A stretch of DNA of 10,730 bases from Asaia bogorensis (lineage in GTDB: Bacteria > Pseudomonadota > Alphaproteobacteria > Acetobacterales > Acetobacteraceae). The DNA lies in the NCBI GenBank assembly GCA_945873675.1, contig CAMCEP010000075.1:1-10730 (forward strand), in the 5' to 3' direction. The number at the start of each line of letters is the position of its first letter. Position 1 is the first letter of the stretch. Both the position numbers and the translations under genes were made by a program. The notes under the pieces are model-generated. The model was given only the letters and a program-made list of their open reading frames with translations, did no database searches and was not told where the DNA came from. Positions 1-7,125 of the stretch are shown here, one piece after another.

Positions 1-1109
1 GCGACCGCAAAAAAAACCGGCGCCGTCGCGCTGCCCGTGACATCCCTCAGCCATCCGGCAAAGGCCGGGCATCCCGTGCAGCCGGCATAGAACCACACAA
101 AATACACACCCAATCCCCGCGCACGGCGTTCCGGCACCACGGCCTCGGCTGCCAATGCCGAGAATACGGTGATGGGCAGCGCGTAGCAGAAGCCATGCAG
201 CAGGCCGAGCAACGGCGCCCAAGAAGCATCAGCCAATGGCAAGGCAAACGCCGCCAGCATGGCAAGCAGTGTCGCGCTGATGGTCATGGGGCCCGCAACC
301 CCTGCACGGCGCGCAAGCCAGGCGCCCGCCGGCACGGCCAGCAAATTGGACCAAGAAATAAGGGAGACAGCGAAGCTTGCCTCTGCCAGGCCAAGCCCGC
401 GCGCCATCAGCATCGGCGGCGCGAAGCTCACCAGCACCATATAGGCGCCATTCACCAAGGCCCAGCAGGCGCCGGCCAGGCACATGCGGCGAAACTCGGC
501 CTGCGTCAGTGCGTTGCTGGTGCTGGTGCTTGCCGGCAGCGCGCGCGGTTCCGGCCCGCGGGCGAGTGCCACCGCGATGAAGGCAATGCCCGCAGCAAAG
601 GCCGCGACCTGATAGGGAAATTGCCAGCCATGATAAGCCACAAAGCCGGGGAGCGCCGCCTGCGCCGCGGCAATGCCAAGCGGCCAACCCAGCACATAAA
701 CCGCCATGGCGGGGAAAAGGTCTCGGCCCAAAAAGCGGTCCTGCACCATTTTCGTGAGCAACAATATCACCAGCAGCGTGCCGAGGCCCATGAGCAACCG
801 ACCCGCGATCAGTAGCGCGACTTCCTCAGCACTGGCCGACACCACAGCGCCAAAAATCAGCAGCACAAGCCCTAACAGCACGCCGCGCCTGTCGCCCAAA
901 CGTCGCGCGACCAGGCCCAAAGGATAGGCAAGGAAAAGCCCCGGCAACCAGAACAAGCCAACCAGCGTGCCAAAGCCCGCCCAATCCAAAGCGAAGGCTT
1001 CCACCAAAGCGGGGCCGGCCGCGCCCGGCGCCTGGAACATCGCGCCCAAGGCCGCGCGCAGGATAAACACTGCAACAAGAAAGGCAGCGGCGGTTTTCAA
1101 AAAACCCAT
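1..1109 (-). CDS. MFS transporter, C-terminus cut by window edge
   Basis: Major facilitator superfamily permease of the inner membrane. The frame reads without a stop from ATG at 1109 to the window edge (369 codons), so about 30 residues of a usual ~400-residue MFS protein are missing. The protein is a chain of hydrophobic helices. After the first two helices there is a short charged loop, LVARRLGDRRGV, the typical MFS loop between TM2 and TM3 (G-x-L-x-D-R-x-G-R-like). A later cytoplasmic loop contains PERRARGLG, typical before a C-terminal-half helix. The start lies inside the 3' end of the DUF3293 gene (13-nt overlap), with GAAGG about 10 nt upstream, so it is probably translated from the same mRNA as the upstream genes. 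The substrate cannot be told from sequence; neither the methyltransferase nor DUF3293 points to one. Family call is solid. Confidence 0.88.
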   Translation of the reverse strand, partial: MGFLKTAAAFLVAVFILRAALGAMFQAPGAAGPALVEAFALDWAGFGTLVGLFWLPGLFLAYPLGLVARRLGDRRGVLLGLVLLIFGAVVSASAEEVALLIAGRLLMGLGTLLVILLLTKMVQDRFLGRDLFPAMAVYVLGWPLGIAAAQAALPGFVAYHGWQFPYQVAAFAAGIAFIAVALARGPEPRALPASTSTSNALTQAEFRRMCLAGACWALVNGAYMVLVSFAPPMLMARGLGLAEASFAVSLISWSNLLAVPAGAWLARRAGVAGPMTISATLLAMLAAFALPLADASWAPLLGLLHGFCYALPITVFSALAAEAVVPERRARGLGVYFVWFYAGCTGCPAFAGWLRDVTGSATAPVFFAV

Positions 1110-1486
1110 ATCAGCCGCGCCTTCGCCCCGCGCCGCAGCGCGACCATCGCGTTCTGTCGGAATAACCGCGCCAACCGCCTGCCCCGCGCCACGCTGATGC
1201 CGATGAAGCAATGCGCTTCCCACCAGCGCTTGGCGCCTCCCCGGCCTTCAAAGTAGTGCAGGCGCCGCAAGCGATCACGTAACGCTGCCTGCCGCCGCGC
1301 ATTCCAGCCTTGTGGCATGCGCCGGCTGAAGGGATTGCCGGCGGCGATGAAAACACCTTCCTGCGCGCGCCAGCTTCCAAGCAGCGCATCAAGCGCCGGT
1401 GCGCGCTGACCGATGCGCGCACCATGTGCCCCCGCAAAATAACAGGAAGCACGAAAGGCGCGTGAAAGCTGCTCTGCCCGCTTCAT
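1097..1486 (-). CDS. DUF3293 domain-containing protein
   Basis: Small soluble protein of 129 residues covering essentially the whole DUF3293 domain, a family of unknown function. Recognisable features in order are an alanine-rich N-terminus, the segment FIAAGNPFSRRMP (residues 46-58; an N-P-F-S core is typical of the family), WNARRQAALRDRL (61-73), a glycine-rich EGRGG (80-84), then a W-E-x-x-x-F-I-G-I-S segment (89-98) and FRQNAMV (109-115) near the end. No signal peptide or membrane segment is visible. The ATG overlaps the stop of the upstream rRNA methyltransferase by 4 nt (ATGA), and its own 3' end overlaps the MFS start by 13 nt, which indicates translational coupling. Arginine is very frequent (over 20 of 129), giving a basic protein. 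A nucleic-acid-related role would fit charge and context but is speculation. Confidence 0.82.
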   Translation of the reverse strand: MKRAEQLSRAFRASCYFAGAHGARIGQRAPALDALLGSWRAQEGVFIAAGNPFSRRMPQGWNARRQAALRDRLRRLHYFEGRGGAKRWWEAHCFIGISVARGRRLARLFRQNAMVALRRGAKARLIWVF

Positions 1487-2685
1487 CGCAATTGCAGCAA
1501 CATGCCCTTGAGGTAAGCGCTCTCCGGCAACATGGGATGCAGCGGATGGTCCGGCCCTGCGCCGCCCATATGCAGAATGCGCGCTTCCCGCCCTGCGCGT
1601 TGCACGCCCCAGGCGACAGCATCGGCAAATTCACCCGGTGCCACATGATGACTGCAAGACGCGATGAAGAAAAAGCCGCCCTTTTCCACCAAAGTCGCGC
1701 CCAGCCGCGCGAGCTTGCCATAAGCGCGCAGCGCCGCCGGTTGATCCTTGCGCGCCTTGGCGAAGGCAGGCGGGTCCGTGATGACCACGCCAAAGCGCTT
1801 GCCCGCGCCGACCATGCGTTCCAAGGCTTCCAAAGCCTCGGCCTTTTGCGTTTCCACACGGTCGGCGACGCCATTGCGTTGCGCTGCTTCAAGGGCGAGG
1901 GCCAGCGCTGCCTCGCTGCGGTCCAACAGCGTCACATGGGAAGCCCCGGCGACGGCCGCGGAAATGCCAAAGCCGCCCGTGTGGCAGAAGGCGTCCAGAA
2001 CGGCCGCGCCATTTGCCAACTGCGCAACGCGGGCGCGATGTTCGCGTTGATCAAAGAACCAACCGGTCTTCTGCCCACCCAGCGGATCAACGGCGAAGGA
2101 AAGCCCGCTTTCCTCAACGGAAATCATGCCTGCTTCGCCATGCAGGAGCTTGGTTTCCTCGGCCAAGCCTTCCAGCGCGCGCACCGCGCTGTCATTGCGC
2201 GCAATTACCATGCGGGGCGCGATCAGGGCGTGCAGTGCTTCCAGGATCAGCGGTGTCGCGGCTTCCATGCCGGCACTATTGGCCTGGATGGTCACCGCAT
2301 CGCCGTAGCGATCAATCACCAAACCCGGCAGGCCATCTGCTTCGGCATGGATCAGTCGGTAATGTGGGCGGTCGAACAGCTTGTCGCGCAGCGTCAGCGC
2401 TTCCTGCAGGCGCTGCTTGAACCAGGCCAGGTCGCAAGCGGCATCGTGGTTACGGTCCAGCTTACGCGCGCCAATCAGTGAATGCGGGTTGAAATGCCAA
2501 ACGCCATGCTTGACGCCATCATCACCTTCCAGCCGCACAAGACTCCCCGGCGCCAGCGCCTTGGCCGCCGGCGTCATGGCGATTTCATTGGAAAAAGCCC
2601 AAGGGTGGCCAGCCTTCACGCGGCGGTCTCGGCCAGGGAGCAAGCGGATAACGGGTGGTGTGGACGCATTCATGCGCCGGACCAT
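1483..2685 (-). CDS. class I SAM-dependent rRNA methyltransferase, RlmI-like (COG1092)
   Basis: Cytoplasmic methyltransferase of the RlmI family; E. coli RlmI makes m5C1962 in 23S rRNA. With ATG at 2685 it is 400 residues, close to RlmI (396). An N-terminal PUA-like domain (about 12-85) begins with the typical RRVKAGHPWAFSNEI. The linker motif GGQKTGWFFDQREHR (203-217) is diagnostic for the family. The Rossmann domain has motif I VLDAFCHTGGFG (229-240), an acidic residue in LLDRSEAA (253-260) for the cofactor ribose, motif IV TDPPAF (303-308), and SCSHH (343-347) with a candidate catalytic Cys344. ATG 2673 is equally plausible; neither start has a clear Shine-Dalgarno. The frame stays open up to 2844, but that extension would run 114 nt into panC on the other strand and lacks family similarity. 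First gene of a unit with DUF3293 and the MFS gene. The exact rRNA target is inferred from the family. Confidence 0.92.
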   Translation of the reverse strand: MVRRMNASTPPVIRLLPGRDRRVKAGHPWAFSNEIAMTPAAKALAPGSLVRLEGDDGVKHGVWHFNPHSLIGARKLDRNHDAACDLAWFKQRLQEALTLRDKLFDRPHYRLIHAEADGLPGLVIDRYGDAVTIQANSAGMEAATPLILEALHALIAPRMVIARNDSAVRALEGLAEETKLLHGEAGMISVEESGLSFAVDPLGGQKTGWFFDQREHRARVAQLANGAAVLDAFCHTGGFGISAAVAGASHVTLLDRSEAALALALEAAQRNGVADRVETQKAEALEALERMVGAGKRFGVVITDPPAFAKARKDQPAALRAYGKLARLGATLVEKGGFFFIASCSHHVAPGEFADAVAWGVQRAGREARILHMGGAGPDHPLHPMLPESAYLKGMLLQLR

Positions 2686-2730
2686 GGCGGTTTGCCGCTT
2701 GTCCCGCAATGCGCAAAGCGCCAGTAAGCG
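2686..2730. promoter_or_regulatory. 45-bp divergent gap between methyltransferase gene and panC
   Basis: The only non-coding DNA between two divergently read genes, so promoters for both units must lie here or inside the opposing 5' ends. No convincing -35/-10 pair, operator-like repeat or strong Shine-Dalgarno could be seen. The assignment rests on gene layout alone. Confidence 0.3.
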
Positions 2731-3582
2731 ATGATGTTGATCTGCCGAGACCTCCCTTCGCTGCGCGCCGCTTCTGCGGCGCTGCGTGTCAATGGCCGCC
2801 GCCTGGGCCTGGTGCCCACCATGGGTGCCCTGCATCAGGGCCATCTTGCCCTACTGGCGGCGGCGCGCGCCGCCGGGGCGGATGCGGTGGCTGCTTCCAT
2901 CTTCGTCAATCCACTGCAATTCAACGCGAATGATGATCTGGCGCGCTACCCGCGTGATGAGGACGGGGACCTTGCCAAGCTTCGCGGTGCCGGCTGTGAT
3001 TTGGTGTGGTTGCCGCCGGTGGAAGCCATGTATCCGCCCGGCAGCGCCAGCGTGATTGAAGTTGCCGGCCCATCCCAGGGTTTTGAAGGCGATGCGCGGC
3101 CCGGGCATTTCCGCGGTGTCGCGACCGTTTGCGCCAAGCTGTTCCTGCAAACCAGCGCTGATATCGCCGCTTTTGGGGAAAAGGATTGGCAGCAATTGCA
3201 GGTAGTGCGGCGCATGGCGCGCGATCTGGACATTCCCATCCATATTGAAGCGGTGCCCACCATTCGCGAAGCCGATGGGCTTGCCATGTCATCGCGCAAT
3301 CGTTTCCTGAACGCCGATGAACGCGCCATTTCGCCAATGCTTTATCAAACCATGCAGGATGTGGCGCAGAAGATTGCTGCGGGCGCGCCCGTCGCGCAGG
3401 TTTTGGCGGAAGGCAAGGCACGCCTGATCGCAGCAGGTTTCGCGCCGGATTATCTGGCGCTTGTGGTGGCCGAGACGCTGGAGCCGATCACTTCCTTTGA
3501 TCGGGCGGCGACGCTCCGCTTGCTGGCAGCGGCCAGGCTCGGTAGCTTGCGCTTGCTTGATAATATGCCTGTGCCGGCTTAG
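2731..3582 (+). CDS. panC: pantoate--beta-alanine ligase (pantothenate synthetase)
   Basis: Cytoplasmic enzyme joining pantoate and beta-alanine with ATP to make pantothenate (vitamin B5, coenzyme A precursor). At 283 residues it matches the family length. Family signatures appear in order: VPTMGALHQGH (28-38) with the HxxH nucleotide-binding histidines 35 and 38; SIFVNPLQFN (56-65); FEGDARPGHFRGV (118-130); FGEKDWQQL (148-156); PTIREADGLAMSSRN (176-190) with the SSRN phosphate-binding segment; and a C-terminal RLLDNMP (274-280). DWQQ replaces the more common DYQQ, a mild change. The start is ATG 2731, directly followed by a second ATG (2734); no good Shine-Dalgarno separates them. panB is not in the window, so pantothenate genes are not clustered here. 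The beta-alanine substrate could in principle come from dihydrouracil breakdown by the hydantoinase/carbamoylase pair downstream, but no linkage is shown. Confidence 0.97.
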   Translation: MMLICRDLPSLRAASAALRVNGRRLGLVPTMGALHQGHLALLAAARAAGADAVAASIFVNPLQFNANDDLARYPRDEDGDLAKLRGAGCDLVWLPPVEAMYPPGSASVIEVAGPSQGFEGDARPGHFRGVATVCAKLFLQTSADIAAFGEKDWQQLQVVRRMARDLDIPIHIEAVPTIREADGLAMSSRNRFLNADERAISPMLYQTMQDVAQKIAAGAPVAQVLAEGKARLIAAGFAPDYLALVVAETLEPITSFDRAATLRLLAAARLGSLRLLDNMPVPA

Positions 3583-3650
3583 CCGCTGCTGGCAAGAAGG
3601 CGAAAAGCCATCAAAACAAAACACCGCTTCGCGCATTCCGCGTAGCTTCG

Positions 3651-3656
3651 GGAGGA
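3651..3656 (+). promoter_or_regulatory. strong Shine-Dalgarno for the Bug receptor gene
   Basis: GGAGGA ends 8 nt before ATG 3665. It fixes that start over an in-frame upstream extension to 3461 that would overlap panC and lacks a signal peptide. Within the 82-nt gap after panC I saw no hairpin with a T-run. Confidence 0.75.
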
Positions 3657-3664
3657 TTTGGTTC

Positions 3665-4636
3665 ATGGTCCGTCACATCACGCGCCGTCCCTTGCTGGCA
3701 GGCCTAGCCGCGTTTGGCCTGGCCAGCCCGGCTTTGGCGCAAAGCAGCACCGCGCCGCGCCCCATCACTATCATCGTCCCCTTCGCGCCCGGCGGCAGCA
3801 CGGATATCGTGAGCCGCCTTTTGGCCGAACGCATGACAAGCTTGCTCGGCCAGCCGGTACAGGTCGAAAACCGCGCCGGCGCCAATACCATTATCGGTGC
3901 TGAATTCGTGGCCCGCGCGCGGCCGGATGGCCATACGCTGCTGATGGCCGCTGGCACCACGCTCACGATCAATCCGGTGATTGTGCCCAATCTTCCCTAT
4001 AAGCTTGAAGATTTCGCGCCGGTGATGCTGGCCACCACCTTTCCCTTTGGCATCATCACGCAAATGCGTGGCGGTGCGGTGGATGTACCGGGCTGGGTTG
4101 CGGCGGCGAAGGCGCGGCCGGGGCAAATGACTTATGGCACCAATGGTCCAACAACGCTTACGAATGTCGCGATGCTGATGGTGATGGAACGGCTTGGCAT
4201 TACCATGCAGGATGTCACCTATCGCGGTGATTCCGCGCAGCTTGCCGCCTTCATGGCGGGTGATCTTGATGTGCTTGTTGTGTCGGGCGGCACAGCCCAG
4301 CCCGTACATCGTGATGGCCGCGGCAGGTTGATTGCCTGGACCAGCGGGCGGCGGATAGATTCAACGCCGGATGTGCCTTCCATCGCGGAATTCGCCCCTG
4401 GCCTTGATGTGTTGAGCTGGTTTGGCCTGCTCGCCCCCGCGCGCACGCCGCAGGATATGGTGCAGCGTGTAAATGCCGCAGCGAATGAGGCGTTGAAAGA
4501 TCAGAGAATTCGCGAAAGACTGATCACGGAAGGGCAGTTCCTGGCAGGCGGTTCGCCTGAGGATTTTGCTGATTTCCTGCGCCGTTCCGATACGCAATGG
4601 CGCCCGATCTTGAGCAAGCTGAACGTACCGCGCTGA
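3665..4636 (+). CDS. Bug family (TctC-like) tripartite tricarboxylate transporter receptor
   Basis: Periplasmic solute-binding protein of the Bug/TctC family, 323 residues, the usual length. The N-terminus MVRHITRRPLLAG leads into a hydrophobic stretch ending SPALA|QS (cleavage near residue 25). The TRRPLL motif at 6-11 resembles a Tat signal, so Tat export is possible. Mature protein begins with the family hallmark ITIIVPFAPGGSTDIVSR (34-51), then GQPVQVENRAGA (62-73) and GAEFVARARPDGHTLL (78-93). Also typical are MTYGTNG (155-161), YRGDS (186-190), FMAGDLDV (196-203) and TPDVPSIAEF (234-243). Family members bind carboxylates and related small polar ligands and normally feed a TctA/TctB membrane pair; none is in this window, so this looks like an orphan receptor, common in bacteria with many Bug paralogues. 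Ligand unknown. It is downstream of panC on the same strand but has its own strong ribosome binding site. Confidence 0.93.
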   Translation: MVRHITRRPLLAGLAAFGLASPALAQSSTAPRPITIIVPFAPGGSTDIVSRLLAERMTSLLGQPVQVENRAGANTIIGAEFVARARPDGHTLLMAAGTTLTINPVIVPNLPYKLEDFAPVMLATTFPFGIITQMRGGAVDVPGWVAAAKARPGQMTYGTNGPTTLTNVAMLMVMERLGITMQDVTYRGDSAQLAAFMAGDLDVLVVSGGTAQPVHRDGRGRLIAWTSGRRIDSTPDVPSIAEFAPGLDVLSWFGLLAPARTPQDMVQRVNAAANEALKDQRIRERLITEGQFLAGGSPEDFADFLRRSDTQWRPILSKLNVPR

Positions 4637-4645
4637 CTGAAGCGC

Positions 4646-5521
4646 TCAGCCGCGCACCGCCAGCACCACGCCGGACAATACCAAGGTCAGCGCCAGAATT
4701 TCGCGGAGGCCAAAGGGCTCGCCCAGGAAAAGCGCAGCACCCAACACGCCGACCACAGGCGTGATGACCGTGCCAAGCGATGCAAGTGACGCCGGCAGCA
4801 TCTTGAGCGCCGCGAACCAGGAAAGATAGCAAAGCCCAAGCGCGAAAACGCCGCCATAAATCAGTAGCCCAACACCCAGCGCCGAAACCTGGCTGAAGTC
4901 GAGCGGATCGAAAATCAGCGCCGCGATAAAAAGCGGCGCCACGCCAATGCCAACCTGCCAGGCGACAGAACTTGATGGCGGCAGGCCAAGCGGCATGCGC
5001 TTGGTCAGCACTGTGCCCAGTGCAAACAGCACCGCTGACCCCAAACCCAATGCCACGCCGGGCAGCTTGGCAATACCAAGATCAAGCCCCTTGCCCAGCA
5101 CCAGATACACAAGGCCCGATAACGCCAGCACCAGCGCCAGGATGCGCGCGATGCTCGGCTTTTCTCCCAATATCAGCCAAGCAAAAACCGCAGCCCAGAC
5201 CGGCATGGTGTAGCAGATGATCGTCGCCTCAGACGCTGCCAGCCAAAGCAGGGAAAAACTCGCAAGCCCCATCCAGGCCGTGACATTCAACAGCGAAATC
5301 AGCGTAAGCCTGCCCCAAATTGCGCGCGGCACGACAAGGCTTTGCCTTTGCGCCAGCACTACCGCCAGCAGCACAATGAAGCCAAGCCCGCCGCCAATGG
5401 CGCGTGTGGTGAGCGGTGGCAATTCAGCGAGCAGCACCTTCATCGCCGGCCAGTTCATGCCCCAGCCGACGGTCGTTATCACCAGCAGAAGCAAGCCGCG
5501 CTGGTAGGCGGCAGGGTTCAA
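4646..5521 (-). CDS. DMT superfamily transporter, EamA family
   Basis: Inner-membrane protein of 291 residues with about ten hydrophobic helices in two homologous EamA halves (about 10-143 and 155-289), the usual drug/metabolite transporter architecture. Each half ends with the family signature: ASEATIICYTMPVWAAVFAW then LGEK (96-121) in the first, and SLASLGTVITPVVGVLGAA then LGEP (245-269) in the second. The helix 1 segment GWGMNWPAMK (19-28) matches the conserved WG.N.......... of EamA proteins. Such proteins usually export amino acids, bases or other metabolites; the substrate cannot be read from sequence. It follows the class II aldolase gene with a 4-nt ATGA overlap (5518-5521), so co-expression is likely, and converges on the Bug gene 9 nt away. 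The near-palindrome CTGAAGCGCTCAG (4637-4649) covers the junction but is too short to call a terminator. Confidence 0.92.
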   Translation of the reverse strand: MNPAAYQRGLLLLVITTVGWGMNWPAMKVLLAELPPLTTRAIGGGLGFIVLLAVVLAQRQSLVVPRAIWGRLTLISLLNVTAWMGLASFSLLWLAASEATIICYTMPVWAAVFAWLILGEKPSIARILALVLALSGLVYLVLGKGLDLGIAKLPGVALGLGSAVLFALGTVLTKRMPLGLPPSSSVAWQVGIGVAPLFIAALIFDPLDFSQVSALGVGLLIYGGVFALGLCYLSWFAALKMLPASLASLGTVITPVVGVLGAALFLGEPFGLREILALTLVLSGVVLAVRG

Positions 5522-6303
5522 TGCATGAAATCCGGCTCTTCACGCGACAGGATGCGCTTGATGCTTTCCAGATGCAGCTTCGCACTTTCACGATCGCCTT
5601 CGCGCATTTGCGCATAGGTCCGCGCGGCCATCTCGGCCGGCACGGGCTTCAGCTTGCGCCCGGTGGACATGGCCAGGCGCTGCGCCTCCGCGGCACGTTC
5701 CAGGTAGTAAAGATCATCCCAGGCTTCGGCCACGGTCGCGCCCACCACCATGACACCGTGGTTTTTCATGAAGACGATATCGGCATCGCCGATGGAAGCG
5801 GCGATGCGGTCACCCTCACTCTCATCCAAGGCAAGGCCGTTGTAATCCTCATCCACCAAAGTGCGGCCATAGAATTTCAGCGAACTTTGCCCGGCCCAAG
5901 CCAAAGGCGGGCCTTCCAGCATGGCAAGGGCGGTGGCGTTCGGCATATGGGTATGGAAGGCCGCCTTGGCGCGCGGCTTGTTCAGATGCATGCGCGCATG
6001 GATGTAGAAAGCGGTCGCTTCCGGCACGCCTTCGCCCGCCACCACATTGCCCTTGAAGTCACAGACCAGCAGGCGCGATGCGGTCATTTCTGAAAAGGCC
6101 CAGCCATAGGGGTTCACCAGGAACAGATCATCGCGCCCCGGCACCACGAAGGAGAAATGGTTGCAAATCCCCTCATGCAGGCCAAGCCGCGCCGCCATGC
6201 GAAAACATGCCGCCAGATCCACCCGCGCGGCGCGCACGGCCTCGGCATCCAATTCGGAGTTTCGCAGAATGGCGGGGGCGGAACCGTCAAGCGCATGGGC
6301 CAT
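5518..6303 (-). CDS. class II aldolase/adducin family protein
   Basis: Soluble metal-dependent protein of 261 residues, a single class II aldolase/adducin domain. Visible features are ICNHFSF (46-52), LFLVNPYGWAFSEMTASRLLVCD (60-82; the NP-G..F.E pattern of the family), IHARMH (101-106), the HTH zinc-ligand pair H117/H119, and the third expected ligand H182 in KNHGVMVVG (180-188). The segment YYLERAAEAQ (199-208) is also typical. Known relatives are fuculose- or ribulose-phosphate aldolases/epimerases, and decarboxylating or lyase enzymes acting on small hydroxy-carbonyl compounds. The glutamate that serves as acid/base in FucA-type aldolases (SsEw..H) is not clearly matched here, so the adducin-like branch of unassigned activity is more likely. 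Start chosen at ATG 6303 because AGGAG lies 7 nt upstream; an upstream ATG (6327) lacks this. Overlaps the EamA gene by 4 nt, which may move its substrate or product. Confidence 0.92.
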   Translation of the reverse strand: MAHALDGSAPAILRNSELDAEAVRAARVDLAACFRMAARLGLHEGICNHFSFVVPGRDDLFLVNPYGWAFSEMTASRLLVCDFKGNVVAGEGVPEATAFYIHARMHLNKPRAKAAFHTHMPNATALAMLEGPPLAWAGQSSLKFYGRTLVDEDYNGLALDESEGDRIAASIGDADIVFMKNHGVMVVGATVAEAWDDLYYLERAAEAQRLAMSTGRKLKPVPAEMAARTYAQMREGDRESAKLHLESIKRILSREEPDFMH

Positions 6304-6363
6304 GATGTTTCTCCTGAGGGCAGGCATGGGTTAGGATTGGCGCCTAAGATGCACATGGGGGCC
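6304..6363. promoter_or_regulatory. 60-bp divergent gap between aldolase and binding-protein genes
   Basis: This is the only place for promoters of the minus-strand aldolase-EamA unit and the plus-strand binding protein-carbamoylase-hydantoinase series. I could not identify a -10/-35 pair or an operator repeat; besides the aldolase Shine-Dalgarno it holds an in-frame ATG at 6349 and one at 6355 that blur the start of the binding-protein gene. Assigned from layout. Confidence 0.3.
6311..6315 (-). promoter_or_regulatory. Shine-Dalgarno deciding the class II aldolase start
   Basis: On the minus strand AGGAG is separated by 7 nt from ATG 6303. It supports that start over the ATG at 6327, which would place this site inside the coding sequence. 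Confidence 0.7.
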
Positions 6364-7125
6364 ATGAAGATGCAACGCCGCGCCTTACTCGCAGCCCTGG
6401 CCCTGCCGCTGCCCGCTTTGGCGCAGGCCGAGCCCTTGAAGGTGCTGGGGACCGGCGCCGTTGCGGCTTCTGTCCGCGATATCGCCACGGCCTTCACCGC
6501 CCGCACCGGGCGCGCTGTGGCGCTGCAAACCGCTAATGCCGGCGTGGTCGCGCGCCGGTTGCGGGAAGGGGAGGCTGCCGATCTGGTGCTGAACAGTGCC
6601 GCGCAGATCACCGCGCTTGGGAATGCGGGTTTGGTCGCAGGCGACAGTGCGCGCGAATTGGGCCGGATGCTGATTGGGGTCGCGGTGCGTGCCGGCGCGC
6701 CCATGCCCGATATCAGCACCGAAGCGGCGCTGCGGGCGGCCATTCTCGCGGCCCCCGTGATTGCCCATTCCGATCCCGCGACCGGGGCCACCGCCGGCAC
6801 CCATGCGGCGCGGCTGATTGAAAGGCTGGGCTTGAATGAGGCGATGCGCGGGCGCGTGCTGGTGTTCCCGGGCGGCGGTGCGGCGGTGGGGGCGGTGGCA
6901 GAAGGCCGAGCGGCGATGGCGCTCTCCCAGATCAGCGAAATCATTGCCGTGCCGGGGGCGGCGCTGGTCGGGCCGCTGCCGGATAGCGCGCAGCTTGTCA
7001 CCCCCTATCTGGGCGCCATCGCAGCCCGTGCGGCGGATGCTGAAGGCGCGCGCGCCTTGCTGTCGGCGCTGACTGGCCCGGAAGGCCAGGCGCGCTTCCG
7101 CGCGGCCGGTTTCGCCGTGGGCTGA
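6364..7125 (+). CDS. ModA-fold periplasmic substrate-binding protein, ligand unknown
   Basis: Exported binding protein of about 253 residues, near ModA length. The N-terminus MKMQRRALLAALALPLPALAQAEP is a signal peptide, cleavage expected near ALA|QA (residues 18-22). Mature sequence follows the SBP_bac_11/ModA-like pattern: KVLGTGAVAASVRDIATAFTARTGRAVAL (26-54), LREGEAADLVLNSAAQI (66-82), a central SDPATGATAGTHAARLIERLG (136-156) and ALSQISEI (186-193). However, the second ModA oxyanion serine (SSG) is replaced by NAG (58-60), and the tyrosine after the GIVY-like strand is absent (SQISEI instead), so molybdate is unlikely. No modB/modC-type genes are nearby. Starts at 6349, 6355, 6364 and 6370 are all possible; 6370 has a G-run 8 nt upstream, 6364 keeps a conventional lysine at position 2. 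It precedes the carbamoylase gene by 69 nt on the same strand, which suggests a ligand linked to ureide metabolism; that is inference. Confidence 0.82.
   Translation: MKMQRRALLAALALPLPALAQAEPLKVLGTGAVAASVRDIATAFTARTGRAVALQTANAGVVARRLREGEAADLVLNSAAQITALGNAGLVAGDSARELGRMLIGVAVRAGAPMPDISTEAALRAAILAAPVIAHSDPATGATAGTHAARLIERLGLNEAMRGRVLVFPGGGAAVGAVAEGRAAMALSQISEIIAVPGAALVGPLPDSAQLVTPYLGAIAARAADAEGARALLSALTGPEGQARFRAAGFAVG

Noticed and set aside
195..815. A 206-codon plus-strand open frame over the MFS gene
   Set aside because: The minus-strand MFS frame reads uninterrupted through the whole region with clear membrane helices, so this is a shadow.
1399..2481. A 360-codon open frame on the plus strand opposite the methyltransferase gene
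   Set aside because: The opposite strand encodes a complete RlmI-like enzyme with all motifs; this frame has no family resemblance and no ribosome binding site.
3547..3566. TTGCGC and TAATAT near the panC 3' end as a promoter for the Bug gene
   Set aside because: The spacing is about 8 nt, far from the 16-18 nt needed, and the bases are explained by the conserved C-terminal panC codons.
4637..4649. Near-palindrome CTGAAGCGCTCAG between the convergent Bug and EamA genes
   Set aside because: Only a 4-bp stem around a 5-nt loop, and no T-run; too weak to call a terminator.
6114..7001. A 295-codon minus-strand open frame joining part of the aldolase region to the antisense of the binding-protein gene
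   Set aside because: It only reads the aldolase region out of frame or in part; the true aldolase start has a Shine-Dalgarno at 6311-6315 and the plus strand encodes a signal-peptide-bearing binding protein.
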